This document shows positions 1 to 13,038 of a DNA stretch of 64,000 bases, in pieces. A program made the position numbers and the translations under genes. The first letter of the stretch is position 1. Each line of letters starts with the position of its first letter. This DNA comes from Utricularia gibba (lineage: Eukaryota; Streptophyta; Magnoliopsida; Lamiales; Lentibulariaceae). The notes under the pieces are model-generated. The model had not been told where the DNA came from. It saw nothing but the letters and a program-made list of their open reading frames with translations, and did no database searches. The stretch is from positions 1,736,001 through 1,800,000 of the forward strand of contig NEEC01000008.1 of the NCBI GenBank assembly GCA_002189035.1, given 5' to 3'.

Positions 1-612
1 CATGCACATCAGCTCAACGGTATGCATCTGTTCTTGTGCTTATATTTTTTTTAAATACAATTCTAGTATATACTTAACCTGCATATTTGATTTGAAGGTG
101 ACTGGGGAATTGTCACCTGGTTTGACGAGCTGGGATGCTCTGCGCGCGGCACTGCCGGTCGGAACAGTGAGTGGAGCCCCAAAGGTCGTCTCCAACGTTC
201 CTCGGAACCCAAAAGCTAGCTAGCAATGAAACCATCTTTCTGAGCTTGCTATTCCTTCTTTGGTTCGCAGGTTAAGGCTATGGAACTGATCGATCAGCTC
301 GAAGTTACGAGACGAGGGCCATACAGTGGTGGTTTTGGAGGCATTTCATTCTCAGGCGACATGGACATCGCCCTGGCTCTTAGAACTATCGTTTTTTCGA
401 CCAGCGTCCTCTATGAGACCATGTTTTCTTACAAGGACGGCAAGAAGAGGCGCGACTGGGTGGCCCATCTCCAAGCTGGTGCCGGAATCGTCGCAGACAG
501 CAAGCCGGAAGACGAGCAGGCCGAGTGCCAAAACAAGGCTGCAGCTCTCGCGCGCGCCATTGATCTTGCAGAGTCTTCGTTTCTTGGAGTCACTGAGAGC
601 CGGAGGAAATGA
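1..612 (+). CDS. ASA: Anthranilate synthase alpha subunit, C-terminal part (5' end outside window)
   Basis: This enzyme makes anthranilate from chorismate, the first committed step of tryptophan synthesis in the plastid. Only the last three exons are present: about 2-19, 98-183 and 271-612, all with GT-AG borders. They read through [31 protein letters not shown] and [17 protein letters not shown], the highly conserved C-terminal chorismate-binding block of the family. The reading ends at TGA 610-612. After the family's usual end it has a short extra tail, GVTESRRK. The N-terminal transit peptide and regulatory tryptophan site lie upstream of the window. Identification is by recalled family motifs, and ASA1 and ASA2 types cannot be separated here. 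Confidence 0.95.
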
Positions 613-909
613 ATCCACCAACGCCGCCGTGATCCCACTTCGTATCATGGCGGCTCCGGTTACAGCCGTTATTATTCCCTGTGATTTCTAGACGCTAGTG
701 CTGTGGTACAGATTACGGACCATGGGATTGCTTCTCAGAAGGCATTGTAAAAAGAAGTGTCTGACATCGTTTTGGTCGAACCAACTCCATTCTCAAGCCT
801 TCTTCTCCGATGATCTGATCACACGCACTATGCTTAAAGTTTCTATTATTTGTTCTCAAGTGATATGTCTGTCCTAAATCCCTCATCATGATGGAAAAGT
901 TTCTGTTAT
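613..909. other. Convergent 3' spacer between ASA and WLIM2
   Basis: These 297 bases separate two convergent genes and probably hold both 3' untranslated regions. I see no other gene. Confidence 0.5.
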
Positions 910-2002
<1,093 letters not shown>

Positions 2003-2540
2003 GGGATGCGTGTTGATGATGGAGATAGAGTATAGAGATCTGAGGTTAAAAACGAAGAAACAAATTGCTTGTGGTTGTGGTGGAGAGGAAGAGAGACGCT
2101 GCTTGTTTCATGCGCTTTGCTTCAAATTTAGAACATCCTATTTTGGAAACCAATTATTCATGAATTTATAAATATTAAATTGGAACTCATTATTACGTCA
2201 TCATAGTCGTAATGATTTTGATCTTTAGGGTTTTTGTTTCCGATTTGGGGTGGATATTCAAACCCGTAACCGTTACGGGTCGGACTAGTGAAAATATCAA
2301 TTTATCTCACATAATAAGATAAGAAAATCATAAATAAGGTGATCATTTTTGTCACATATTTTTTATCGAGTGTGTATTTTTCTTATATACTTGACCCCAC
2401 CAGTTGAACATATTTTAAATTTTATTAACAATCAAATATATTTTATAGCTTATTTAATACAATTTATCTAATTTATCGACCTGTGGAGGTTGACTGAAAA
2501 CTGATCGATCGAAATAGGAACCGGCCCGGCCCGATTCGAT
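2003..2540. promoter_or_regulatory. Divergent promoter region WLIM2 / GPX
   Basis: This AT-rich spacer separates the starts of WLIM2 (leftward) and the peroxidase (rightward). It must hold both promoters. I recognise no individual element with confidence. Confidence 0.45.
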
Positions 2541-2648
2541 TTGCTTTGTATGTCCGGTCTTAAGATGTGGAAGTCGCGGTGGCGTACGGTGGTCGAGACT
2601 TGGGTAGGCGTGGGCTGGTTGATCGGATTCAACTGTCTCCTGTCAGCG

Positions 2649-3913
2649 ATGGCTTCACCGCAATCTGCTTATGATTTCATTGTGAAGGTCAGTTGTTCCG
2701 CGGGTTCTTTTTGCTCTTTACGTGTTTCATGTTTCATTTTCTAGGGTTCGACGGGTAAGTAGTGCAAGCTTTGTTTTGCTATGGTTTTCTTGGCACAGTA
2801 GTGCTGGTTCAACTTCGTAAGACCAGATATACTCTCAATTCTCATAACCGTGTTTCTGTAGCATGTAGTTTTAGTTTTACTGTCCCTTGAGCTACAGCCC
2901 ATTAACGAGGAAATCTAGATGTGCTCGTTGGTGAGTGTCTCTCTGAGGTATGGTTAATTGGTTGTGCTTTCAGGATTCCAATGGAAATGATCTGCATCTA
3001 AGCACCTTCAGAGGCAGGGTCTTGCTGATAGTGAATGTAGCGTCTAAGTGGTAAGGATTGCTCAAAAGGGAGATTTTTTGAATTGAATATCTAGATATGG
3101 AGTCTTTCATGGTTTCTACATAATGATGTTTGGAATGATGGTTGTTGCATGCAATCATACCCTTCCGTTCCCTGGTTTTTTAAAGTATTTCTGGAATGGA
3201 GTTTTCCTAATGATAATGTTGATTTGTTTTCATTTTTTGTAGTGGAATGACCAATTCCAACTATGAAGAGCTGAATCAACTATATGAGAAGTACAAAGAT
3301 GAAGGCATGTAATTCACTGCTGATACGCGCTCATTTCTTCTGCCCACAAGGGCCAAGTTCTTGGACTGAACATTTGCTGTGTGGAAATAGGCCTTGAGAT
3401 TCTTGCGTTCCCATGCAATCAGTTCGGGGAAGAAGAGCCTGGAAGCAATGTGGAGATTGTGGAGTTCGTCTGTTCTCGATTCAAATCACAGTTTCAAGTG
3501 CTTGGTAAGGTATGCCAATGAACATGCACTACATGATGATGAAAAAAGTAAAGGGTAACAGTCTCTGCTGACGCAGGGGAGAACCTTTTTCTTGTGATAA
3601 TCATTTTACACTTTCTACTCAATATCAGATCGAGGTGAATGGCGAAAATGCGGCTCCTTTATACAAGTTCTTGAAGATGGGTAAGTGGCAGATATTCGGT
3701 GATGACATTCAGTGGAATTTCGCCAAGTTCTTGGTCGACAAAAATGGCCAGCCGGCGGATCGATACTATCCCACCACTTCACCTCTCACAATCGAGGTAC
3801 ATACAACATACGCACAGTGGGGTTGTGTCGGAATTAAACATGCAATGAGTTTCTTTCCCTTTGTTTGATGTTGGATGCAGAGGGACATTAGAAAGCTCCT
3901 TGGGCTTCCCTAG
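2649..3913 (+). CDS. GPX: Plant (thioredoxin-dependent) glutathione peroxidase
   Basis: Plant GPX enzymes reduce hydrogen and lipid peroxides, using thioredoxin and a cysteine in place of selenocysteine. Six exons (2649-2687, 2974-3050, 3243-3304, 3391-3509, 3629-3796, 3881-3913) give 165 residues, the normal length. Visible motifs are VNVASKCGMTNSNY with catalytic Cys39, [12 protein letters not shown] with the active-site Gln, and [11 protein letters not shown] with the active-site Trp. Intron 3 (3305-3390) has a GC donor, AAG|GCATGT, and this is the only joining found that gives the conserved EG-LEILAF. Reading straight on hits a stop at once. In-frame Mets at 2541 and 2565 upstream could add an N-terminal extension with a hydrophobic stretch. 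The 2649 start gives the cytosolic GPX8-like form. Confidence 0.93.
3305..3390 (+). other. GC-AG intron in GPX
   Basis: This 86-bp intron has donor AAG|GCATGT and acceptor TAG. It is phase 1 and joins G to GC to make the Gly codon before LEILAF. Confidence 0.88.
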
Positions 3914-4421
3914 TTTGTTCGCTATTCATGGTGGAGGGAGATTCTCCGGATGGAACTCTAACAATGAAGCCTACGTGTTATGTATGTCTTGAGTTTGGAA
4001 AACAAGTGTACTGTAAATTGCCAGCCAGCTCACTGCTGATTGAGACACATCATGCATGGGATTGTTAAGACAAATAAAACTATCTATTATGCACTAGGCA
4101 AAGATGCACCTGGTACGCTTTGAAGTCCCATGTTGTCTTCAGCAATCACTCTCGGAAGCACTGTGTAAAATGTACACACCCGCCCGCCTACTCTTCGTCG
4201 TCTCCTAACGGCAAGTGCCCCATCTTTTTCTTTTCTTGTTCTTGCTTTGTGAAGAGGGGACCTAGCAAAGTTTGATATTGCTGTAAGCTTCTTTATTGTT
4301 GGATGGTAAGAAATCCGCGTCCGTGGACCTTCGTCTTCCATGGCATGCACACTGTTACTTGTTGCTAACAGGCCACAGTCGCGCCTCAGCCATAAAGCTT
4401 TGACATTTTGCTTCAATGCTT
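3914..4421. other. Convergent 3' spacer GPX / P450
   Basis: The 3' ends of GPX and the P450 face each other here. The stretch probably holds both 3' untranslated regions. The open frames in it show no recognisable protein. Confidence 0.5.
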
Positions 4422-6438
4422 TCAGAGTTTCTCAAGCACTACCTTCACTCCATGTTCAGGCTGTATCGCGAGTGCGAACCCTGGAGAGTGCTCATAAGCT
4501 GGAGACAGAGACAATCTATACTTGCAAAGAGTCAGCGAGAGAACAATCTTCAACACAGCCATGGCGAAGTTCTGACCGACACAAGTGCGAGTTCCGAACC
4601 CAAAGTGCATGAAGGCATAGGGAGCCTTGCAAGCACCTGATATTCCCTTGGTAAATCGCTCTGGTTTGAAGACATGAGCGTCCGGCCCCCAAAGGCTTTC
4701 GTCCCTATGCATTATGGCTATAGGAACCTGGATATCCATCCCTTTTGGTATTATGATACCCCCCAAGTTCACATCCTCTAAGGCTTCCCTCTCCACGAAT
4801 GCCACTGGTGGGTAGAGCCTTAGTGTTTCATGAATCACCATGGTCAGCTGTCATTGGAGAATTTGATGTTTTTTTCAGACAAGGGATAGGAGTGGAATGA
4901 AAACGCTAATTTTCAGACAGCATACCAGCTTCATCTTGGGCAGCATACTGGCTGTTGGGATGTCCGCACTGCAGATTTCAAGCACCTCTATACGAACACG
5001 TGCTTGCCAATCTGGATAAGCAGCCAGTGTCATGAAACACCATGATGCCGCAATGGCAGTGTTTTGATGAGCAGCAAGGAAAATGCTCTTGCAGTTATCA
5101 ACAATGAATTGGTTCCGACTGATAGTGGCTGGCATGTTGTTTTCATCTCCAGAACTTTCAGCAGCTGCATGTATGATTTGTAAAAGTTTTCCTTTTTTAT
5201 CATCTTGGCTTCTGGAGTTGACAACTTCAAGTACCATTGAATCTATTTCTCTGGCAAGTTTCCATATGTTCAGGTTCTGTCGAGTCGGTATGTACCTGAA
5301 ATAAAATTAAAATAAGTGATTCCAAGCGCACATCAGCCAATGAAATGATGAACAAGAACCTGGAATACCTTAGTCCAGGGACTCCAATGCTACAACTTGA
5401 CATCATCCTTTCAAGAGATTGAATTTTTTGGAAGATTTGTTCTCCTTGTATGTAGCTTCCTCCGAAGCACACCTTTGATATTATATCTGCAGACAAATTT
5501 CTCAAATCCTCATCTATGGTTATATCCAGCTTCCCAGAAGCACTATTTATCTTCTCCTCCCATGTTCTTAGCATTCCCATGGTGGACTCCACCATCAGTT
5601 TCATCATCCCCTGTGACAGCAAACAAGCTGTTTTATAAATTCAGAATTTGATCCTCCAACTGAACAACTCTGGATAGCTCTCTAGATACCTTGACTTTAT
5701 CAAGATAAAACTCAGGCGCAATAATCTGCCTCTGATAAGCCCAGTACGCACCATTTGATGAAAAAATGCCTCTACCCAGTAGAGGACCTCGATCAGTTGA
5801 TAGATACAAGGGCTTACCAAGGTTCTGTGAAGTGTAGTGACTCATTTCCTTCACCATCCCCGGATCAGTACAGCATAGAAATTTTATGTTCCCGACAGAG
5901 TACGCAAATCGATCTCCTGTAACACTGTCCCATCAAACAACGAAGCACAAAAAAGAGATGCACTCACATTTACAAATGCCAGCATCCACCTCAACACCCT
6001 GTATGATAATGAATAATACTGGTAACTTCATAAGAGTTACTGTAACCATGTGCTGAGTCAAAGGGTATCACTTATAGCTTTCCTTCATCGCCAGGGAGAA
6101 TAATGATGCTTATGAGTTGAAAATTTGAAGTTATTACCGTAAACTTTCCTCCACTGTTCGAGATGCGGAAAAACCACGTGTGTCCAGGAGTGGGAAATCT
6201 CATTCTGTGACCCAGATTTTTTCTCTGCCACCTCTTGAGAAATCCTCTTCATTTCATGAATATTGCCAAAGAAAACTGAAGGTTTAGGCCCTCTAACCCC
6301 TTGCTTCTCGAGCGTTTTAATCAGTCTTCTCGGCTTCCAAATCAAGGAATCAAAAACCCAAAAGCAACACAAGGAAAAACACCCGAAGAATAGCGAAAAA
6401 ACAATTTTTTCCGCCACAGTCATATTGCCAGATTCCAA
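4422..6438 (-). CDS. Cytochrome P450, CYP72 clan, CYP714-like
   Basis: This is a membrane-bound haem monooxygenase. CYP714 members characterised elsewhere oxidise gibberellins, but the substrate here is unknown. Five exons (6438-6138, 5916-5690, 5610-5369, 5295-4926, 4847-4422) encode 521 residues. There is an N-terminal hydrophobic anchor, then KQGVRGPKPSVFFGN, the ExxR helix ETLRLYPP, PERF, and the haem loop FGFGTRTCVG. The C-terminal part, HSPGFALAIQPEHGV, resembles CYP714. The I-helix reads AAHQNTA (residues 331-337) where the clan normally has AGHETTA, so the acid-alcohol pair is replaced by Gln-Asn. All splice borders are GT-AG and the frame is intact. The family assignment is by recalled similarity, and CYP715 or a neighbouring family is possible. 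Confidence 0.9.
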
Positions 6439-7042
6439 AGTTCGCCGGATGGATGACTGCTGAGGAGACGAGAAGCACAGTATGTGCTGTCAGCACCGCT
6501 TCATCAGTTTAAGGACTTTTCGTTGGTTAGGAGAAGAGGTAATCTCATATTACGACAATGAAATTCATCTCGAGTCAAATATGAATCTTTTATGACAGAC
6601 AGTGAAACAAGAATCGTTGTTGTTAGGAATCTTTTAGACAGTGAAACAAGATTATAGAAACTTATGATTTCTAGATTGGAGTAACACACGAGTCGGATAC
6701 TTCATCTGTAAATAGTCATGATAATTGATTTCAAGAGAAACTAGAAACTAGCAATGAAGAGAACCCAAGCAAATCATCATATAATTTGTCACATTTGTCA
6801 TCATACTTCATTTCCAAAATGATTTTTCAGATCACTAAGGGTTCAAAGGCTTTAGCTATTTAAGCTAGACTACCACAAAAGATCAATGCACATTGGATCT
6901 TGATGGTCATGATGCTTCAAGATCAAAAGGTAAACACCGCAGCACAGCACGCTACCCTGTGACAGCACTGAGAACTTGAACTGAAATCTCATTTTCAGTG
7001 GGTTCACGGGGGATGGCTAGATCAGAATCACGTTCAACTTAC
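6439..7042. other. Spacer upstream of the P450
   Basis: This stretch is the P450 promoter plus the probable 3' part of the unidentified gene to the right. A possible acceptor near 6980 may start a last exon of that gene, but its frame is not convincing. Confidence 0.35.
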
Positions 7043-7904
7043 CCAACCGGAACAGACTCATTTGAATTCGTATCAATAGCATAGTTTGAATAAAAAAACA
7101 AAACCCCAGTGTTAGTGAGGCACATTTTAACTTTTTCCCCATCATGAATAGATGGTAGGTCGGATTTACGCTCTGGTAATGGTGATAAATGCCTCTCGGG
7201 CTTCTGCTCAGTTTCCGGAGGAACTAACGCCATATAATCCTAAAATGACAAGCATTTGGATGTCAGCAAGTGAGTTGAAAATTTTCAATTGAACAAGTTA
7301 CAAAATGAGGTTTCAATAAGTCATTCAACCATGGCGGAAAAGTCGGTAGGTAGCACATGGTATATGGCATCTAAACCGGCTACTGTTTCATCAGTAGTCA
7401 TACCATGAGAAAGACTACTGTTTTAAAAGTTTTACACGGCATCAACACTTGGTGCATGTCATCGCGAACGATCCATCACTAAAATGCTTAATAATAACAA
7501 GAGCGCAAAGGAAACTTTCCACCCAGAAAGAACCAACACTGCACTAAACTTCCACACATTCGTCCCCAAAACACACACACTCCATTAGCAACAATAGCAA
7601 GTTCAGTTTAGCCCACAAACAAAAAAACAGACCCGCAACACCAGATTCCTCATAAACCCATGCTTCAAATCACCTCTGTATTGAAAAACTCGGAAGAGTT
7701 CACCCGAAGGAGGCTGAGGTTGAGCTTACAAGGAACCGGGATAGCAGAAAAAGCGGGCCGGCGCGGAAGCACAAAGAAGGACATGGGACCATTTGGAGGT
7801 TCAACATTCGGCGCAGCCCGAAAAACCTCCCTCAAGAGATGATTAGCAGCGGCATCCGTCGCCGGAGCAGAGAAATGGCAATGGTTAGCGGCGTGGCGGA
7901 GCAT
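7043..7904 (-). CDS. Unidentified small gene, 3' end unresolved
   Basis: Two exons are supported by frame and splice signals. They are 7904-7674 (starting MLRHAANHCHFSAP, 77 residues) and 7239-7043 (starting DYMALVPPETEQKPE). The second ends at a good donor (GG|GTAAGT), so at least one more exon must follow toward 6900, and I could not place it. The N-terminal exon is rich in Ala, Arg and Ser and poor in acidic residues, with FFVLPRRPAFS near residue 43, which could suit an organelle-targeting peptide. I do not recognise the family. A non-coding or broken locus is also possible. Confidence 0.35.
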
Positions 7905-8111
7905 GACGTGAAGCTAATCGCTCGGTTTTGCAAGTCGGAAAGTGAGGTCGGTGCGGAATCGAACCGTTTGAGTCGGCTTCGCGTGTCAACGAAGTTCAAA
8001 CATATGAACTTCCCAATTCCATATATTTATTAGAATTAAAATTACCATTTTAATTGCAATAAAAAAAAAAGGATGGCCCGACCCGATGTACGGCTCATGA
8101 ATTGATGTGTG

Positions 8112-8402
8112 ATACAGAAGCGCAACAGTGACTCCAATCCAGAGAAGACACTTGCATCAAGCCTCACATACTATTTGACTGATCAAGCACATGCAACAAA
8201 ACTTCTAGCATTCATCAAGGTTTCAAAGGATCATGTCATTGCAGCAAGGCCCACATATACAGAAGCAACAGTGAATCCAACCCAGAAAAGAGAGTTGCAC
8301 CAAACCCCACATACCATTTGACTGATCGAAGCACATGCAGCAACACCTCCTGCATTTATCAAGGTTTCAAAGGGATCGTGTCATTGCAACAGCTTGCATA
8401 TA
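8112..8402. repeat. Tandem duplication (about 145 bp) overlapping the 3' end of KIN17
   Basis: Copy 1 is about 8112-8256 and copy 2 about 8257-8402, with an offset of 143-145 bases. Shared strings include tacagaag, tttcaaagg, tgtcattgca and acatgcaaca/acatgcagca, with scattered mismatches. Copy 2 contains the KIN17 stop codon (8381-8383) and last codons. Copy 1 is therefore a decayed copy of the KIN17 3' end. Confidence 0.85.
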
Positions 8403-9580
8403 TCCTCATACTCCACAGCCTTGAGAACCCTTCCCTCATATAATCCTTTCTCGATCTGCACTTTCGCACAGAACTTACTGGCATCGATTGACAACAGTTT
8501 GGCACGCTCGCCCCGGTATGCACCGTTAACGATCCTGACAATCCCTCCGATCTGTGGAATCACAGTCTCCAACTCCTCCTGATCAACTCTCAAAACATGG
8601 TGATTACTAAGCATCTCGATCTCCCCCACATACCTATCTATAACCTTCCTCACCACCCCCTTCTGCTTATAGTACCCCTTGTCTTCCAAAGCCTTGCTCA
8701 TAACCTTAACCACGATACCTTCAAAGAGCCAATAGTCTTTCCTGTTACTCTTTTCCTTCACCTTTTCTTCCTCCATTATCAATTCATCCAAAGCTGAAGG
8801 ATTCTTGGTTGAGGTTTCCTCACCACCATCCCGTTTTCGCTTAAGGGCCGTGTTACCATCGTTACCCTCATCAAAAACCAATCTTGAGCCTTCTCTAGCC
8901 CCATCTGCTTCAGCTTTCTTCTTAGCTTGAAGCAAACTAAGTTTTACCTTTTCAGCCTCACCATTTGTTCTGTCCAAAACCTTCGGCTTTGATTCTTCTT
9001 CTACCACGGTTTTCTCAGTACCCTCCACCGCAATCTGTTCAGCTCTCTCGATCTGCCTCTGAATCGCCTTCTCCTGCTTCTCCTCATCCACAAGATCCGC
9101 CTTAATTCTCTTATTCTTCAACTTCTCCTTAAAAAGAGTCTCCGAATCACGATCAATATACGTAATAAACCAACCCTTGGGAGTATCCTCCACCTTGCAC
9201 TTCCCCTCCCTACCCAAATATTTGACGAACTCCGTCAGCGTAGCCCAGCGAGTTGAGTTCATATGAACATGATGACGATCGGAGATGTACTCGTTGTACA
9301 CGACAGTCGCAGCAATACGGCTGAATCGGTGGCTCCGCTTCATATGCTCGAGAAAAGTAGTCTCAAACTCTTCCGAATATCCATGAACGATGCGCGTAGG
9401 GTTCTGACCAAAAATCTGCATCTGCCTTTGATGGGACTCGCTCATACAATGGCACTTGAACCCGTTCTCGTCCCGGCACTGCTTCTGGCACATCTGGCAG
9501 TACCATCGCAGTTTCTGCAACCCCTTCGCCTTGATCCGATTCGCTATCGCCTTCGGCGTCAAAAATTCGTTCTTCCCCAT
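8381..9580 (-). CDS. KIN17: KIN17-like zinc-finger, winged-helix and KOW protein
   Basis: KIN17 is a conserved nuclear protein that binds nucleic acid and is linked to DNA repair, replication and pre-mRNA processing. This intronless gene encodes 399 residues. The start at 9580 gives the family's invariant MGKNEFLTPKAIANRIKAKG. A Met six codons upstream would break that pattern. The zinc finger lies at about residues 28-50 (CQMCQKQC then CHCMSESHQ). The winged-helix region follows (to about 160, with NSTRWATLTEFVKYLG and GWFITYIDRD). A charged helical stretch includes the basic patch KRKRDG. A C-terminal KOW/SH3-like part contains GGIVRIVNGAYRGERAKL. Its promoter holds TGACGTCA and site II elements. 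Its 3' end lies in a tandem duplication. Confidence 0.96.
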   Translation of the reverse strand: MGKNEFLTPKAIANRIKAKGLQKLRWYCQMCQKQCRDENGFKCHCMSESHQRQMQIFGQNPTRIVHGYSEEFETTFLEHMKRSHRFSRIAATVVYNEYISDRHHVHMNSTRWATLTEFVKYLGREGKCKVEDTPKGWFITYIDRDSETLFKEKLKNKRIKADLVDEEKQEKAIQRQIERAEQIAVEGTEKTVVEEESKPKVLDRTNGEAEKVKLSLLQAKKKAEADGAREGSRLVFDEGNDGNTALKRKRDGGEETSTKNPSALDELIMEEEKVKEKSNRKDYWLFEGIVVKVMSKALEDKGYYKQKGVVRKVIDRYVGEIEMLSNHHVLRVDQEELETVIPQIGGIVRIVNGAYRGERAKLLSIDASKFCAKVQIEKGLYEGRVLKAVEYEDICKLLQ

Positions 9581-9676
9581 CGGAAATTTAGGTTCCAAAC
9601 AGGATTCAGAAGAAAGGGATTTGAAGACAAGAAATCGGGGATTTCACAGCGTGGGATTTTGATGATTTGGTGTCGA

Positions 9677-9712
9677 TGACGTCACAAGAGGAACTGGGCT
9701 TCTTGTTGGGCC
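9677..9712 (-). promoter_or_regulatory. KIN17 promoter elements: TGACGTCA and TGGGCY (site II)
   Basis: TGACGTCA, a palindromic bZIP-type site, lies at 9677-9684, about 97 bp above the KIN17 ATG. TGGGCT (9695-9700) and TGGGCC (9707-9712) match the TCP-bound site II motif found in many plant growth and housekeeping promoters. Function is inferred from motif and position only. Confidence 0.4.
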
Positions 9713-10090
9713 TCCACTATTAAAGTGGACCGCAAGATCGTATCGTCCAAATTTTTTTAAAAAAAATGTTATTTAAGATTTAAAATTAATATATTGTTTT
9801 TTATCAAAAATTATAAAGCATTATATTTTACCAAATTAATTAAATCCTTTTGAATTTATGTGTTATTACAAATAAAAAATATCTGTAAAAACTTACATTT
9901 GCAAATTTTTAAAATAAAAAATGATAGGAAACAAGGAGGGGCATCAAAATGTATATAACAAGAGACTCAAGTCGAAAGGAAACCAAAACAGCGTAGGAAT
10001 ATGAGAACCAAAAATAACAGAAGCGGAGGCCAACCCAATATCCATCCTACAGACCAGAGCATGTCAGAGACAACAAGTGTTGCTATAGCT
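9713..10090. other. AT-rich spacer between KIN17 and uL13
   Basis: The sequence is very AT-rich and I see no coding signal. The right part probably holds the uL13 3' untranslated region. Confidence 0.5.
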
Positions 10091-11193
<1,103 letters not shown>

Positions 11194-12282
11194 TTTCGCT
11201 CTCCCTCCCTCTCTCGTGCTCCAACAAAGTGAACAGAGGAGGCTGAGAGATAAATCAACTCGTCGGCTAGGGTTTTCCTTACCTTCAGCATCAATGGGCC
11301 AGAATGCACCTTCTGTACTCAAATCACCACCCTGGGCTTTCAGCTCAGTTTCCTTGATTGGCCATGGCCCGCTCCGTCCGATAAACTCTCCTTTCTTCCT
11401 CGTTTTTTTCTTTCCTTTTTTTACTAGAAAAAAACCCTGTAATTTATTTTAAAATTAAGAAGTACTTCTTAAATTCAAGTGATATATAGGGCTTGTATTG
11501 TATTTAAAATCATATATAATTGAATCAATTTTAATATTATGTGAATATAATCAATTTGAAATTGTAAAATATTTTTGTATAATAACATAAAATTATATTA
11601 TAAAATTTAATAAAATAAAAAATATATTATAAATTTTGATATATTAAGTTATTATATAATTTAATGTTATGATATAAATGTATTTTTATAATAGATAAAA
11701 TTCAATATTATAATTTTTTTAATTAATATTTTATTCAATCTCTTAAAACAGAAATTTAAGAAATTTAATAATTTATAAAGTTAATCACAAAATCTGAATT
11801 TCTAATTTTAATACATTGATTAAAAATTAGAATATTCAAAAATTAAATATAATCTATTCAATAAATTAATAAAACAAAATATACACGAATTATTGATTGA
11901 ACAAATTGAAATTATTCTACAAGACCGTTGGATATTCCAAAAGTAGATGTTACATGCAATAACTAGAGATGGGTAAATGAACACAGTGTTAGGTACTTGC
12001 AACCATCCATCTTACCAAAGGAATTCCAAACGAAAGGATTCCATCATGTGAACTGTTCCCATTATCATACGGGTCTTGAGCAACAGTTTCCTTCGAGCTG
12101 CTTTAGGTATTTCTTTTGTAGCCCTTTTCTGTTATCCTCTCAAGAGCAAACTGGGGTTCTGAGAGGGAGATGGATCCCCAGGAAAGCTTGAAATGACTCA
12201 AGCATGGCCGGCCCCGAAACCCATCGTCAGCATCCTTTAAATAGAAGATCACAATGGGGAAGAGAGCAGGCAGGAGGTAAAA
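11194..12282. other. AT-rich spacer between uL13 and PMEI-like gene
   Basis: The left 150 bp is the uL13 5' region. The middle holds one copy of the AT-rich repeat family (about 11516-11865). The right end is the PMEI-like promoter, with a TATA-like tttaaata near 12236. No gene is seen. Confidence 0.5.
11516..11865 (+). repeat. AT-rich dispersed repeat, copy A
   Basis: This stretch shares long ordered blocks with copy C. Examples are ttataaaatttaataaaata, atgatataaatgtattttta and aaaattaaatataatc, in the same order with small gaps. Nothing coding is visible. Confidence 0.6.
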
Positions 12283-12908
12283 ATGAAGCCCTTTTCTCCG
12301 TTCTTATCTTGCATCCTGATGATCATGATCATCCGAACTGCTGAATCCCAGAACTTGATCACGTCTCAGTGCAGGAGGTTCGCCATGGAGGATCCCAACA
12401 TTGACTCTACCTTCTGCACGACTTCCCTGCAAGCTGCCCCCGGCAGCGATCGCGCTGGATTGAAAGGACTCGGCTCCATCTCAATCCATCTTGTTCGTCG
12501 CAACGTAACCGACACCCGCCGCTACATCAAACAGGTACACTGTTAGAGATGAAACCCTGGTTGAGATCCTTAATTTCAGCACTAACTAGAAGGCCCTGGT
12601 GTTCCATCCATCAGGCGCTGAAGAAGATGGAGTGGGATTCTTATGTGAGGCAGTGTTTGAGTGTTTGCCTGGAGCTCTACTCTGATGCAATCTCTTCCGT
12701 TAAAACAGCAAGGAGGGAATACAAGGCGGGTGAGAGGTACGAGGAAGCCAGCTTGCAGATGAGTGCAGTTCTCGATGCTCCAGAAACTTGTGAAGATGGT
12801 TTCAAGGAAGGCAATGGCGTGGCTTCGCCTCTGAGCAAGAGAAATGAGGACACGCTGCAGCTTTCCGCCATAGCTCTTTCTATCATCCACCTTTTACAGA
12901 AGGGTTGA
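12283..12908 (+). CDS. Secreted invertase/pectin methylesterase inhibitor-like protein
   Basis: PMEI-domain proteins inhibit cell-wall pectin methylesterases or acid invertases. Two exons (12283-12534, 12615-12908) encode 181 residues. A signal peptide occupies about residues 1-22 (MKPFSPFLSCILMIMIIRTAES). The four family cysteines are visible in pairs: SQCRRF with STFCTTSL, and RQCLSVCLELY with PETCEDGF. The second half is the helical bundle, ending LSIIHLLQKG. A TATA-like tttaaata lies about 45 bp above the ATG. Sequence alone does not tell whether the target is invertase or pectin methylesterase. The layout resembles the putative invertase inhibitor group. Confidence 0.88.
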
Positions 12909-13038
12909 GATGCTTCAAACCGCTGGGGCTATTTTATTTTATCTAATGTTCCACTAGTTCACTTGGAGCAGTAAAACTACTTGGATTTAGGATGTGTGTA
13001 GTATGGAAGACTTATTTTGTAATTTATAAAATTAAAGT

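Noticed and set aside
3243-3320. In-frame stop right after EGM in GPX, suggesting a broken gene
   Set aside because: A GC-AG intron starting at 3305 removes it and gives the conserved protein in full.
4087-4416. 109-codon minus-strand open frame after the P450 stop
   Set aside because: It lies in the 3' region of the P450 and shows no family likeness.
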